NCBI GenBank assembly: GCA_030220185.1
Contig: JASPKZ010007296.1
Location: 848,501 to 912,500, forward strand
Origin: Diploptera punctata
Lineage: Eukaryota > Arthropoda > Insecta > Blattodea > Blaberidae
DNA: 64,000 nt
Direction: 5' to 3'
Positions 52,372 to 63,691 of this stretch are shown in pieces. Made by a program: the position numbers and the translations under genes. The notes beneath the pieces are model-generated. The model ran no database searches, was not told where the DNA came from, and saw only the letters and a program-made list of their open reading frames with translations. How positions within the stretch are numbered: the first letter of the stretch is position 1; each line of letters begins with the position of its first letter.

Positions 52372-52701
52372 TAGGTGGTGAAGAGAATAAAGTGCAGCGA
52401 AAACTTTCTTGGATAACTTGGATAACTCCAGTTCAGATTATTATCCAAATAATATCTAACATTTTTCACTATGAGGTGAAATTGAATTGGGGTACCATAC
52501 AGTACGACGGAAATTATTGGTGCTGAGAATAATTAATAGTTTTTAATGTCCAAGTATGATATGTTGTCATTTTTTGTGCGCTTGATATAAGTTCAAATTT
52601 ATTTCAATTCAACTTTCGTTCTTAATTATTTCATCTCTATACTTTGTAACCGACTGTTCATTTTGTTTATAAGAACTCGCAATTATAATACCACTCCATT
52701 C
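52372..52701. other. No gene seen
   Basis: Spacer between the promoter-like module and the next SINE1. Confidence 0.4.
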
Positions 52702-53021
52702 CATGCACGACAGGCTTAGAAGATCCTTGGCTTACCATCCGGCTGCTGGTCTCACATCTACATGTGTTAATCACAGAGGTAGACGATCAGCCTGCCAGTA
52801 TAGAGGTGACAATTGGTCAGCATGTCGGTTCCTCCAGCCGTTATAGCTGGTTTTCTCAACCTGGAGTCGCTACTTAATGTAGCTACGCAAATTCCTCACG
52901 ATGCTGGGTGGGCACTGGTCCCATACTGGCAGAAATTCCATGATACAATTTCTTCCCCCATGGAGACTCGAACCAGCGCAAGTCCCGTAGTTCTGCGCCA
53001 AGGCTACGGCGCAGGACTCCT
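52702..53021 (-). repeat. SINE1 copy, head shortened
   Basis: Antisense SINE1: CGACAGGCTTAGAAGATCCT at the tail end, CCTCCAGCCGTTATAGCTGG, and CTCGAACCAGCGCAAGTCCC at the B box. Part of the A-box half is deleted (CTGCGCCAAGGCTACGGCGC). Confidence 0.9.
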
Positions 53022-53029
53022 GTCTTATA

Positions 53030-53524
53030 AAACGTCATTCTTGTTTCTTTATCTCCCAGAATATCTTCATAAATAATATGGCTTCCTTTGTAATTTTTGT
53101 CCCAAGATGTTCTAGTTATCTAGTAACTTTACAATGCACAGAGAAAATACCATGAATTGATAATATTGTTTTCTGCTCCTCTTGTTCATTACAGAATTTT
53201 ATTGGAGAAAATAAAAGTTAACAAAGACTATTTGTATTTAAATTATTGTAACGGTAGTTTACCTTCCCTTCTAGTTTAGCACCACCACAATATACCCCAC
53301 TAACCCTCAAACAATTCATCAATAATAGCAACTTTGAACCGTCACACATTCACTGGAAGGGTGGTTGTCTGAGGGAAGGGACGGTATATTGTATACCTGG
53401 AAAGAACCTGACATGCAAGTACAAGGAAAACCAAGTTCTAAATTATATAGGAATATTTTATTGCACTTTTATATTTTGCCTCTCAAGTCATTAATTTAAT
53501 CAAGCTCTTGATTATTATTATGAC
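53030..53524. other. No gene seen
   Basis: Ordinary sequence between SINE1 and SINE4. Confidence 0.4.
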
Positions 53525-53705
53525 CAGCCTCATTGTCTTGTGATCAGAGCTTCTGACTACAGTTCATGAGGTGCCGGGTTCGATTTCGGTCAGACCATAG
53601 ACTTTTTCTGAGAGATAATTCCTGTCGTTGCCCATAGTCTGGAATTTAAATTAAGGACTCTCCTGGAGCTTCATTATAATTTATCGCCCACGATATCGGG
53701 ATATA
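53525..53705 (+). repeat. SINE4 copy
   Basis: TCAGAGCTTCTGACTACAGT, then GTGCCGGGTTCGATTTCGGT as the B box, then the body with CCATAGTCTGGAATTTAAAT. Followed by an (AAT)n run at 53705-53716. Confidence 0.82.
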
Positions 53706-53716
53706 ATAATAATAAT

Positions 53717-54289
53717 ATTTATATTAGTGTTAAAATTAATATTTAAATAAAATAGAGCAAGTAACCGAAAGGTCTACGAGGCACAGATGCGTTGGATAAA
53801 GAAGAAAATAAAAATCATATACTATTTTTAAGTTTTTTTGGGTTGAAGAAAACATCCTTTACAGCTCTATATCGTTTAATATGTGAAAATAATTTAATTA
53901 TAGATTTTTTGTGTGTTCTCACTACGAGCCTTTGGAGAATCTTAGAGTAGAGGGGGGTTAGTGAATACAGTAATCCTATTAACATGAATTGGAGCTCGAC
54001 CGGTTGAAGACTCTTGCATCATTACAGAGCAACTATTAAGAGTCTTGTACTATTCTTATTACATTTTCAACCTCCTAATTATCAAAATATGAGATAATTT
54101 AATTAAATAAGTTAAATCTTAGAAAGAACTCCGTTCAGTTATACGTTCAGCCGACCTTAGGCCAATTTAAAAATGCTGACCCCATCGGGAATCGAAGCCG
54201 CAATGTTCCTGCTTGTAGATATCAGTTTAACTAACTACGCTACAGGGTGCCGAATTAATAAATATTAATGTCTATATAATTCAATCGGT
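53717..54289. other. No gene; possible tRNA-like scrap
   Basis: GACCCCATCGGGAATCGAAG at 54179 followed by TAACTACGCTACAGGGTGCC resembles an antisense tRNA-like head of an eroded SINE. Otherwise nothing supported. Confidence 0.4.
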
Positions 54290-54568
54290 TCACCGCTGTG
54301 GTCTCGAGGTAGCGTGCTGCCTTGACACGCAGCGGGCCCGGGTTCGATCCCCGGTCGGGGCAGTTTTTCTGGGTGAGGTTTTTATCGGGTTTTTTCCTCA
54401 CCTGTATGGCCATCATCATGATCCTCATCATCATCCTTCACCGGTGTGGAAAGCAACGGGAAGCTAGCACACCAACAATTCCCTAGTTAAACTGCAAGCA
54501 TAGCATGAAAATGATATGGTTGCAGTGAAGGACCTGCCTTCGGGCAGAATTACTATGGATGGATAATT
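54290..54568 (+). repeat. SINE3 copy with intact head
   Basis: CACCGCTGTGGTCTCGAGGT head, B box CCGGGTTCGATCCCCGG, and the body to GAATTACTATGGATGGATAA. A segment of about 60 bp between TCACCTGTA and GGCCATCATC is missing compared with 18470-18808. Confidence 0.94.
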
Positions 54569-55007
54569 CAATCGTGGTGAAATGGAAGACAAAACCTTAA
54601 GATAAACCATTAGGTAAAATAAATAATAATAATAATAATATATTATTATTATTAAATCATAATAAAAAACATTGCTGTAACTCTTCGATCAGAACAACTC
54701 ACGGTCCATGAGGAAGTTCACGGTATAACTGAAAATGGCAGTAGGCCTACACGTCTTATTATAATGACGTAACAATTCCGCTCTCATCATCGACCCTACA
54801 ATACGTTTTGGATCCAGCCTTAAAAAAAACAGATGAGGTGAATTTGGAGAAGAAAACAATATAATAGCCTCCTATACCTACTAGACACTATCTCCGTCCA
54901 AGGTTCACTTTTAGGCTATAGAGGCACAATACCTAAACAAACAGAATCATTCCTGAAGCAAATATGAACTGATAATGTTTCATAGCACAAACTGTAACAA
55001 CCACTTT
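54569..55007. other. No gene seen
   Basis: Spacer with (AAT)n/(ATT)n at 54620-54655. Confidence 0.4.
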
Positions 55008-55345
55008 GAAGTCCACCGCTGTGATCTCGCTGCCTCGTACGGAACGGGCCTGTATTCGATCCCTGATAGCGACATATTTTCTGAGTGATTTTTTCGGGGT
55101 TTTTCCATACCTTTAAGACAAATTTCAGGAAAGTTTAAGGCCCAAACGGTATCCGAACATCATCTGATCATAATCATCATAATATTCGCCATTTAATACG
55201 AACGTGTGTGTGTGTGTGTGTCTGCGTGCATGAATGTTGCGTTTCGTTTTAATGTTGTTTTGTCTCGGAGAAGGTCCTGACATTGAGCTGATCACTCATT
55301 CATGGAGGCCCTCCATGTCCTTGTGTGATCAAGAGTGTGTATGAA
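55008..55345 (+). repeat. SINE3 variant with different tail
   Basis: The head TCCACCGCTGTGATCTCGCT is partly deleted; the B box TGTATTCGATCCCTGA is worn. The body has TTAAGGCCCAAACGGTATCC. The tail CCATGTCCTTGTGTGATCAA is shared only with 10615-10860. A (GT)n run lies at 55204-55222. Confidence 0.8.
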
Positions 55346-55472
55346 AGAGTAGGTATGTGATCCACGGTTAAAATTCCTTTCCCGACAGGTTTAGTCACTA
55401 AGTTCCGGATGGCGTGTGGCACTTAAAAGTACATATAAGGCGAGAGGTTAAACTGCGTTAATAAAACGCTAC

Positions 55473-55790
55473 TATGGCGCGACAGGCCTAGAAGGCCCTT
55501 GGCTGCAGGCCTCAACATTCACATGTGGTACTCATAGAGATCCAGCCAGCAGTATAGGGGTGACATGTGTCCAGCACGATGGAGTCCCCAACCGTATTAC
55601 TACTTTCCTCAACCTGGAGTCGCTACTTATTGTACCTACCCAAATTCCTCATGATACTAGGTGGCACAGGACTTATATTGACCGAACTTCCATATTGTGG
55701 TTTCGTCAAACATGGGATTCGAACAAGAGCAAGCCCCATAACTTTGCACCAAGGTATCATGCCTTAAACCGCTCGGCTACAGCATGGGAC
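55473..55790 (-). repeat. SINE1 copy
   Basis: GGCGCGACAGGCCTAGAAGG at the tail, CCCAACCGTATTACTACTTT in the middle, and ACCGCTCGGCTACAGCATGG at the tRNA-like head. The B box is mutated (GATTCGAACAAGAGC antisense). Confidence 0.88.
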
Positions 55791-56129
55791 AAAATATTAT
55801 GTTTCATAATAATGTTGACTTATGTGATCAAACATATTTACATGGTTATAGTAGACACAGAATTAAGGACAGGGAATTGAGGGTCTCGGATAAAATATAA
55901 CTTACCTGAGTCATCAGTTACATTCCAGAATTACGAGGGTATGGAATGTCATGACTGATGAGAGCCTAGACAAATAATGTATAATTATTTAAAGATAAAT
56001 CTTGGAAATAACATTAATTAGCTCATTAGATATTAATCAGTTATTAAACGTACATACGGAACAAGATATTGAAGAGCGATTTCTAAATTACGGCTTTTAA
56101 GTAAACCCTCGCTCCTCATTATTATATAT
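55791..56129. other. No gene seen
   Basis: AT-rich spacer. Confidence 0.4.
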
Positions 56130-56370
56130 CATTCATTTTTTGGAGATTGCATTCCCGTTTTACTTCAGTGGCATGTACCGTACCAGTTTCGTTGTCAAAA
56201 AACCAAATATTGCGGTCCCTACAGTGATTTATAAAGTTTTGCTTCAGATGAATTATTAGATGTTGATGGTTAATTTAATTTAATTATTTAATTAACTTAA
56301 TTTATTTATCATAAATTATGCCTTTACGCCGAGTTTGGTTACGAAAAAAATGCGACGACGCCAGAGCGAA
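56130..56370 (+). repeat. GCGGCCGCTAGAGC-family repeat, diverged
   Basis: Cores AAATATTGCGGTCCCTACAG (56203) and AAAATGCGACGACGCCAGAG (56346) lie about 140 bp apart, with the TTTGCTTCAGATGAATTATT body between. Confidence 0.6.
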
Positions 56371-56651
56371 CATATATAGGGCCTATGTATAATTAAGGAA
56401 GATTTCTTGAGTTTTCCGCGTCAGGGATTCAAGGAATGATTCCTTGATAATGGCATGTGGGACTTTACCGAAATGTCGGAATCAGTGGCCGGAGGCCGAC
56501 CTTGAATCCATAACGCGGAAAACCTAAGAAAACTTTTTTAATCATACTTATATCCGTGAAATTTTACAATATACATACATATCATTGCCATTTCCAGTGT
56601 CTACTAAGTAGAATCGATGAAGATTTGTAAAAAGTATATATAATGTCCATC

Positions 56652-56958
56652 CATAGTAATTCTGCCCGAAGGCAGGTCCTTCACTGCAATAATAGCATTT
56701 TCATGCTATGCTTCCCTCTTTACTAGGGAATTATAGGTGTGGTAGCTTCCCGTTGCTTTCCATACCGGTGAAGGATGATGATGATGACTATATGATTTCG
56801 GGGATCGTTTGGGCCTTAAAGTTTTCCTGACATTTGTCTTATAGGTGAGGAAAAACCCCGATAAAAACCTCACCCAGAAAAACTACCCCGACCGGGGATC
56901 GAACCCGGGCCCGCTGCGTGACAAGGCAGCACGCTACCTGGAGACCACAGCGGTGGAT
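56652..56958 (-). repeat. SINE3 copy, full length
   Basis: The minus strand starts CACCGCTGTGGTCTCCAGGT with the B box CCGGGTTCGATCCCCGG. It ends CAGAATTACTATGGATGGA antisense at 56652. Very well preserved. Confidence 0.94.
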
Positions 56959-56964
56959 ATATAT

Positions 56965-57125
56965 ATCCATCCATCCATAGTAATTCTGCCCGAAGGCAGG
57001 TCCTTCACTGCATCATAGCATTTTTCATGATATGCTTGCAGCTTTACTAGGGAATTGTAGGTGTGGTAGCTTCCCGTTGCTTTCCCACCGCTGAACGATG
57101 ATGATGATGACGATGATAATGATAA
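56965..57125 (-). repeat. SINE3 3' half, adjacent to the previous copy
   Basis: CCATCCATAGTAATTCTGCC again opens this copy, which stops after the GATGATGATGA stretch. It is followed by (AT)n at 57136-57185. Two SINE3 tails next to each other suggest insertion at the end of an older copy. Confidence 0.88.
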
Positions 57126-57133
57126 GGGTGGGT

Positions 57134-57185
<52 letters not shown>
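57126..57185 (+). repeat. (AT)n microsatellite
   Basis: Pure TA run of about 25 units after GGTGGGTGGA. Confidence 0.95.
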
Positions 57186-57189
<4 letters not shown>

Positions 57190-57399
57190 TATTAAAGAGA
57201 ACAACCTCAATAGGTACATTCCTTCGGATTTTGGTAAAAATTATCTAGGATGACACTAGTTCTACATCAATTAATAAATTGAATGGACAATTGTTTATAA
57301 TATAGATCTAAGATTATACGTGACAATTTGTATTACTGTAAATAGTTTTTCAAGATTTTTCTAAATTAATAAAGAAGTTCCCTTGAAAACGGTCCAAAT

Positions 57400-57800
57400 T
57401 AATAATAAAAGAAAAAATGAAAACAATCTCACAATTGTAAGTGAACTAAAAAAAAAACTAACAAGAACAAAAAGAAATGGCTTACTTTAACTAAATTATA
57501 AAATTAGCAAAAAATACGACAAAAAACATTAAGATTGTACACTTATATATAACTAACAACAGGATAAATAGCATAGTACCAAATGAGATTAAAAATACTG
57601 ACAAATATGAACACAAAGGTGTCTACATATCAACATTCAAGAGTTATAAATTCTATATCGGAAGAATCGCCAGGGATTTTAAAGTACGAGTAGAACGAAT
57701 TTTTAAATACTTAAAATACGCGGAAGAAAAATCCAGATACGAAAAACACATTGACACTGAAGCAGGCCACCTGATAGATACAATTTATTAATACATCTTA
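57400..57800 (+). pseudogene. Second Penelope-like remnant with GIY-YIG domain
   Basis: The frame near 57595-57790 reads TDKYEHKGVYISTFKSYKFY, then IGRIARDFKVRVERIFKYL, then KHIDTEAGHLIDTIY. GVY and YIG and the R positions are kept; the Cys pair found at 25821-26003 is lost. The upstream stretch is Lys/Asn-rich and broken. Different subfamily from the 24701 element, to judge by divergence. Confidence 0.75.
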
Positions 57801-58014
57801 AATAATATATAAAGAATGCAGTGATAATAAAATTAATATTATGAAAGAAAGTAACATTTTGAATGAAGCCGGAAAAGGAAGATTGCTAAATGACGACTAA
57901 CACCCCCTGCACAAAATCCTCACAAAGCAATCAACGATGAAATGATGATAGATTACAGTCCAAGATACCTACCCAATTTAAAATTATATCTGAAGGTGTT
58001 TGGGTAATTCATCG

Positions 58015-58500
58015 TAGCCTACACAATAAACTACTCTCCGGCATTATCAAATCCAGAGATTCATAGTCGCGTGGACATAAGCTCTCCATACACCTCTATC
58101 CTAAGCTAATGTTTTACAATCATCCCCTGCATAATTTACTTCTCTGAAATCATTGCCAATGTTATTCTCCCACCTTATTACTGGCCTACCTACTGGGGGT
58201 GTTTCCTCTGGTTTACCTACAAGAAATTTCCATGCCCTTCTTTCATTCCCCATTCGTGCTATATGTCCTGCCCATCGCGGTATACGAGACTTAACTGTTA
58301 TTACATCTGGATTCCCATGTAGATAATGTAGTTCACTTATGTTTTCTAATCCATTCGCCTATCTGTTCGTCTCTCTTTGGTCCAAAATGTTTTCCAAGTA
58401 CTTGATTCTCAAATACCCGTAACCTTTTTCTCTTCCATTAATGTAAGATCCAAATTTCGGATCCATATCACTGGGAGAATAACAGTTTTATGCAAAGTAC
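58015..58500 (-). pseudogene. LINE-A fragment
   Basis: Antisense of the 3' coding part: GGACATAAGCTCTCCATACA, CTCCCACCTTATTACTGGCC, TTTCATTCCCCATTCGTGCT and CAAATACCCGTAACC. The 3' terminus is worn (CGGCATTATCAAATCC). Confidence 0.87.
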
Positions 58501-58544
58501 GCAATGTTGAATTTAATGTAATCAAGCAAGCATTGTCTGATTAA

Positions 58545-58640
58545 GCACAATTGGTTAGTGCGCCAGCGCGTAAATCTGGAGATCTTGGGTTTAAATCTCG
58601 GATCAAGCAGATATCTTTTTCTTCGCTTGTATTGACTTTT
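58545..58640 (+). repeat. SINE5, tRNA-like head
   Basis: AATTGGTTAGTGCGCCAGCG is an A-box-like part. CTTGGGTTTAAATCTCGG is the B-box-like part. GGAGATCTTG recurs at 62287 and, inverted, in the 60400-60525 copy. The body is short and unclear. Confidence 0.55.
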
Positions 58641-58969
58641 TTACGTTTTTACAATTAGACCATAATAATTACATCAACGGTGATCACACATGATTATTAA
58701 AAACTTGGATAGCATCAACGTTAAAAAAATTGAATATAGGCCTAGCAGAAGATTGGGTATTTTTGGGACATCTGTAGTGTACTTTAATTTTCTCTCTTTT
58801 ATAGCAATTTATCAATGTTTTAAAATGATTAATCTTGTTTATAATTTGAAAACGTAGATCAAATTAAACTTTAATCTCTTTCTCACACATAAACATTATA
58901 TTATAATATGCCTCTATGGGGTTAGTTGAGAAGATAATCCTAGTCTGATTATTTATGCTATGGACGATT

Positions 58970-59165
58970 ATCGATTAGCCTCAGAGCTGTTGACTACAGT
59001 TCATAAGGTGCTTCGCCATTGATTCCCGCTCAGACACAGGATTTTTTCTTAAAGGGGATTATTGCTTTGGTCGTCCATGGTATGAAAATTAGATATACCC
59101 AACGATTTAAGGATTCTCATGGTGTTTTTCGATAAGTTGTATCGTCCACAATATTCAATCAAATT
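58970..59165 (+). repeat. SINE4 copy, diverged
   Basis: TTGACTACAGTTCATAAGGT, GCCATTGATTCCCGCTCAGA and GTCGTCCATGGTATGAAAAT follow the SINE4 order. The B box is damaged. Confidence 0.72.
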
Positions 59166-60399
59166 TAGTTCCCACATTACAGGCGCCCCTACATTCATAC
59201 TGGGTTACAAATCCGTCAATTCAAGTGGAGAATGTCAGTAATGTCGTAAGAAAATCTGGTGATATTGGACAAAAAATTAGGATGATACCATGTTCCTCAT
59301 CTCGGAGGATGGGCCCATTACCACTTATCCGAGGAGAAGAGCGCATCCGAATTATTGTTTGCTCAAAAGATATGTTTCAATAAGGAGAGTTGATAGATCT
59401 CCTCCACGACATGTCTTGTCTCCCAGGTGACATGAGATAAAAATATGGATCAGTCTAATTTTTTACATATTTGATCAGTTGGGGTCCTTAATTATATTCT
59501 TTAAATCAATGCAAAGGGAATAGAAGAAACATTATTCATTTCCTTTTGTCGTTTTTTTCGGTATTTTCCAGTAGGCCGAGATATGTGGTTTGGCTGACCT
59601 TTAGAAAAATTCATTCTTTGCATTTCCATACAACATTCTGATACCACATTGTGACAACTTCGTAAGCTATTTCTTCTATTTTTACTAATTTTTTTAGCAT
59701 TTTAAACATTTTACAAAAAATTGTTAAAACATATTTTACATATTATTAAATATCTATGTACGCAAATCGTGGTATTCATCTCTTAATGGTTTTTTACAAC
59801 TTCTACAATATCATAAATCGAAGTGCGCATGCGGGAACGCTTAATGAAACCTACGGCAGATGACAGGATTTATACGGGTATGTGAAATCGGTACGACTAA
59901 CATTCGCAATTAATTCAAAACACATTTTAAAAATTGCTTGTTCACTCACTTCATTTTATTACCTGTACTGATGGGTCAAGTTAGTGTACAACAGGTTAAT
60001 TTATAGTTTTTTAAGGGTCAAGTTGGTGCACATATATTCTTATAAACATGTAAGGAAGTTAATTGCGAAGGTTGGTCATACCAATCTCACATATATGTGA
60101 TACCATCTGGCGACAATTCCATAAACATTTGCGGTTCCGCACTGCTATTCTGTAGAACTTAGAAAAAAAATTCATTGGTTGAGTTATTCGAAAGTACTTT
60201 ATTAATGTGGTTTTGCTATTTATACCGCTTTTGATTTCAAAACCTACCAGTCAAACCATTGAATTAATACATTTATTAAATCAAGAAATCGACATTTTTG
60301 AACGATTTGTTTATATATCCCACATATAATCTAACCGAAACGAGACCTAACTAATAATCTATGCTAAGCAAAACCGACAATTATAAGATTTGGTGTTTT
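59166..60399. other. No gene seen
   Basis: About 1.2 kb without recognisable coding, SINE, LINE or inverted-repeat signals. Confidence 0.5.
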
Positions 60400-60525
60400 A
60401 CATAACTAGAAAAAAAATTGCATCTATGCGAGGATTTGAACCCATATCTCCAGCTTTATGCGCTGATGGTATACTATTGAGATTCTCAGACACACTTACC
60501 GGAGCAAGCACAAATTCCTCTCACT
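60400..60525 (-). repeat. SINE5-like tRNA head
   Basis: On the minus strand, CATCAGCGCATAAAGCTGGA, then GATATGGGTTCAAATCCTCG with a good B box. Related to 58545-58640. Confidence 0.5.
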
Positions 60526-61184
60526 TTAATCCCCGAGTCCTTCGTAAGTAATTAAACGTGTATCCGCTATACGTAAAGCGGTACTTCTACTGCGAGAAGC
60601 CACTATGATGAGTAAGACTAGGCTTTTTATGATATAACTTTTTTTTTTGCAAGAGTGATATGTCTCTTAAATATACATAAATGCTTTTTATACAAAAACT
60701 AATTGAATTAAATTACTCTGTTAAGTCATATTTATGCATATTTGGCCATTTATACGTGACGGAGCATATTGTAGAAATTTATTGGTCATATTCATCATAC
60801 TTTCACTCTTTTAGGCTGTAAAGAACTTTTATCGTACAATTTATTTCTTCCGTGATTATATGAGTTGTTAAATTTCAGAATTTTGTTTCTTGTAAAATTT
60901 ATCTTCCTCTCCTATTTTGTTTTAATTCATAGTATAGATTGTTTCCCCTTACGTATTATGTATTGTCTCGCGACAAGCAGGTAGCTTCTGAAAATTTTAA
61001 TAAAATAAAAAGCATGCAACAATATCAAATTCTATACTTCAGTTTTGTATTTTTTTAAACAAATAGTTAATTGTCAAACTGATTTACTGCTTCATTTTAA
61101 AACAAACTATTATACAATTATAAAACTATTAAGTCTTTTTTTTTGTGTTACAATGCATATTTTTGTAAATTTTAGGTCACAACT
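60526..61184. other. No gene seen
   Basis: AT-rich sequence; a 65-codon frame (61045-61242) runs into the MITE end and is not a gene. Confidence 0.45.
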
Positions 61185-61185
61185 G

Positions 61186-62163
61186 GGTTACGGCGCAAAA
61201 AGTGGACATCCGAATTTCGAGATAATTTTGGTTTTAAAATGAAGCTTAGGACCACTAAACATGAAAACACAAAAAACAATTTGCATAAACAATGCAGTAA
61301 AATAACATTTTATAAGCACTACAAAATACACATTTTACTAGTTTACTGTACGAGACATCCACTTCTCGATATAAATTTGGTATTCAAATGAAGTTTAGGA
61401 TCACCAAAGATGAAAACACGAGAAAATCTGCGGACCATCATTAAAGAAACTAGGTTATAGTAATAGTTTCTCATACATAATTAGGTTAGGTTAGCTTTTT
61501 GTTTCTTACACATACAGTATCATTTATTTTCATACCTGTAATTTAATATTGTCTAAATGTAATTCTATTTATTACTTTCACAGGTTAGAGTAATTTAAAT
61601 AAGTTAGGTTAGATTTAGGTTATTATACATGTATTCTAATATATTATATTACAAATATCAAAGGTTAAGTTATAAATAAATAAGTGGCTATATTTACTGA
61701 ATATTTTGTAAGGGCTAATTTGCCGTTGTTCATGTTCGAGAAATACGTACGATGACGCATCGATTATTATCGACAATCGATTCAGTTTAACTAAACCATT
61801 TTTTCTTAAGAAACTCTATGTGAGGATGTGATTTTTATTAAATTTCAAACTCTTTGCTAGGTAATTTTGGAAATATAGCATTTGAAAATACTGCAGTGCA
61901 CTTTTATTACAATAAAATATCAATTGAAGAAAACATGTTTTCTCCCTGGACTAATGTCTGAATATCGAATCTGACGTCACGACTACAATGGCAGCCACTT
62001 ACTTCATGTAATATAGGGAATAGTGTTTTATAAAATATTATTTTACAGCTTTGTTTCTGGATGGTCCGCAAGTTTTTTCAGGTTTTAATCCTTGACGTTC
62101 CTAAGCTTCATTTTAAAACCAAATTATCTCGAAATTCGGATGTCCACTTTTTGCGCCGTACCC
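61186..62163. mobile_element. About 980 bp MITE with duplicated left end
   Basis: TACGGCGCAAAAAGTGGACA near 61189 and the following 60 bp (CGAATTTCGAGATAATTTTG) recur inverted at about 62100-62160, nearly identical. A third, diverged partial copy in direct orientation lies at about 61366-61440 (CTTCTCGATATAAATTTGGT; AAATCTGCGGACCATC). The right arm also has TGGTCCGCAAGTTTTTTCAG. Flanks CACAACT and CATAACT may be a worn target duplication. No coding content. Confidence 0.82.
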
Positions 62164-62269
62164 CATAACTGCATTTTTTGCATAGCCTATTTCGGTGATT
62201 TTTAGGTCATACAAATTCTAGCCCTAATGAGGTTTCGTTGAAATGTCAGCTAATACGAACATACGGAAA

Positions 62270-62400
62270 TGAATGCTCGCAGACTGGAGATCTTGTATTT
62301 AAATCCCGGCTGAGATGCAAATTATTCTCTGTAATTATCATAAGTCTATAGACGGCTTTCTTGGAAACATTAATTTCCATATAAGATTAGAGTGCTATTT
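62270..62400 (+). repeat. SINE5-like fragment
   Basis: CAGACTGGAGATCTTGTATT then TAAATCCCGGCTGAGATGC resembles the 58545 head. The rest is unassigned. Confidence 0.45.
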
Positions 62401-62439
62401 TGCTTAGGTTTTAAATTTAAGGCCAATATGTGTAAATGT

Positions 62440-62782
62440 GTCCCGCGCCGTAGCTGAGTGGTTAAGGCAGGAAGCCTTGGCGCAGAGCTACGGGACTTGC
62501 GCTGGTTCGGGTCTCCATGGGGGAAGAAATTTTCTCATGGTATTTCGACCAGTATGGGACCGGTGCCCACCCAGCATCGTGATGCATTTGGGTAGCTACA
62601 ATAAGTAGCGGCACCAGGTTGAGAAAACCAGCTATAACGGCTGGGGGACTCGACATGCTGACCACATGTCACCCCTACACTGGCTGATTATCATCTACCT
62701 CTGTGATCGACACATGTGGATGTGAGGCTAGCAGCCGGCTGGTAGGCTAAGGGCCTTGTAGGCCTGTCGCGCCAGGAGTTTT
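62440..62782 (+). repeat. Full-length SINE1 with 11 bp target duplication
   Basis: It begins GTCCCGCGCCGTAGCTGAGT (A box) with B box GCTGGTTCGGGTCTCC. It ends GGCCTGTCGCGCCAGG plus a T-rich tail. TGTGTAAATGT lies at 62429-62439 and 62783-62793. Length 343 bp agrees with the 340 bp copy at 17791-18130. Confidence 0.95.
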
Positions 62783-62784
62783 TG

Positions 62785-63275
62785 TGTAAATGTATTAAAC
62801 TGAAAATATATGGAACTATTATTTTCCTAGTTATATTATATGGATGCGAAACATGGACTCGTACTTTAAGGGAGAAGAAAATATTACGTGTATTCGAGAA
62901 TAAAGTTTTTAGGAAAATTTTGAACCAAAGTGAGATGAACAGACAAGTGAATGGAGAAGACTAAATAACAGTGAGCTATATGATGTTAATAGAAAATCAG
63001 GTATAATAAGAACAGTTAAATATCATAGACTGCGATGGGCAAGACATGTGGCACGAATAGGGAATGAAAGAGAGGCATGGAAACTTGTAAACACTAGAGG
63101 AAAAATTCCCAGTAGGTAGGCCAATAATGAGGTGGGAAAATAACATTAAACAAGATTTGAGAGAAGTCAATTATACAGAGATTGATTGGAAACATTAGCT
63201 TAGGATAGGTATGTATGGAGAGCTTATGTCTAGGCGGTCATGAACGTATGGGTTAGATAGTGGCAGTGAGTTAGT
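62785..63275 (+). pseudogene. LINE-A fragment
   Basis: The frame 62782-62964 gives LKIYGTIIFLVILYGCETWT then LREKKILRVFENKVFRKIL, matching LINE-A LYGCETW and FENKVLRKIF. The sequence then runs with frameshifts to GGTTAGATAGTGGCAGTGAG at 63252-63271, the family end. The SINE1 at 62440 sits at its 5' border. Confidence 0.88.
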
Positions 63276-63454
63276 TATGTGTAAACGTGAGGTAAAACTA
63301 AAATATTATTGCTATTAAATCGTTCATAAAAATTATCAAGTAAGGCTAGGAGCAAAAATAGGTATATTGATTATGTAAACCGTATATTCTGGTAATACAT
63401 ATCTATTTTTACTCGAAATTTTAATAAAAGTATAACATTATTTTGTTTTCTTAC
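63276..63454. other. Spacer, likely intron start of the MADF gene
   Basis: On the minus strand this follows the GTAAG donor at 63454-63450, so it would be the first bases of an intron if the exon call is right. Confidence 0.35.
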
Positions 63455-63691
63455 CTTTTCCTGTGCAGAGATTGTTCTTGATTTTAATTCGCTCTCTTCT
63501 CACTGCTGCCAATAATGACGTCATTTTCTTCTTGCAAGCTTCAACGTTTATATCAATTTTCTCACTAATATCTTCCCAAGCTTCATTTCTTACAGATTTA
63601 TTGAAGTAGTGTGGATGGGTGTTTTCCACAACAGTTTTTTCTCTTCATATAACGATATCAATTTTAAAATATCAGCTCTGGTCCACTCCAT
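63455..63691 (-). CDS. First exon of a MADF-domain protein (one-base frame break)
   Basis: The minus strand opens MEWTRADILKLISLYEEKK at 63691, followed by LLW. After a one-base shift in the A-rich stretch near 63625-63640 it continues THPHYFNKSVRNEAWEDISE, KIDINVEACKKKMTSLLAAV and RRERIKIKNNLCTGK. This is a MADF (Myb/SANT-like) DNA-binding domain: L-x-LY, LW, HP-x-Y, AW-x-I, K-x-x-x-LR-like order. A splice donor, AAAG-GTAAG, follows at 63454. MADF proteins act in the nucleus as DNA-binding adaptors; some belong to host genes and some to PIF/Harbinger transposons. The frame break is either a pseudogene sign or a homopolymer error in the assembly. No further exon is visible in the window. Confidence 0.65.

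Noticed and set aside
53340..53400. Inverted repeat near 53280 and 53370
   Set aside because: Only scattered short matches (GAAGGG, GGTATATTGT); no consistent arms.
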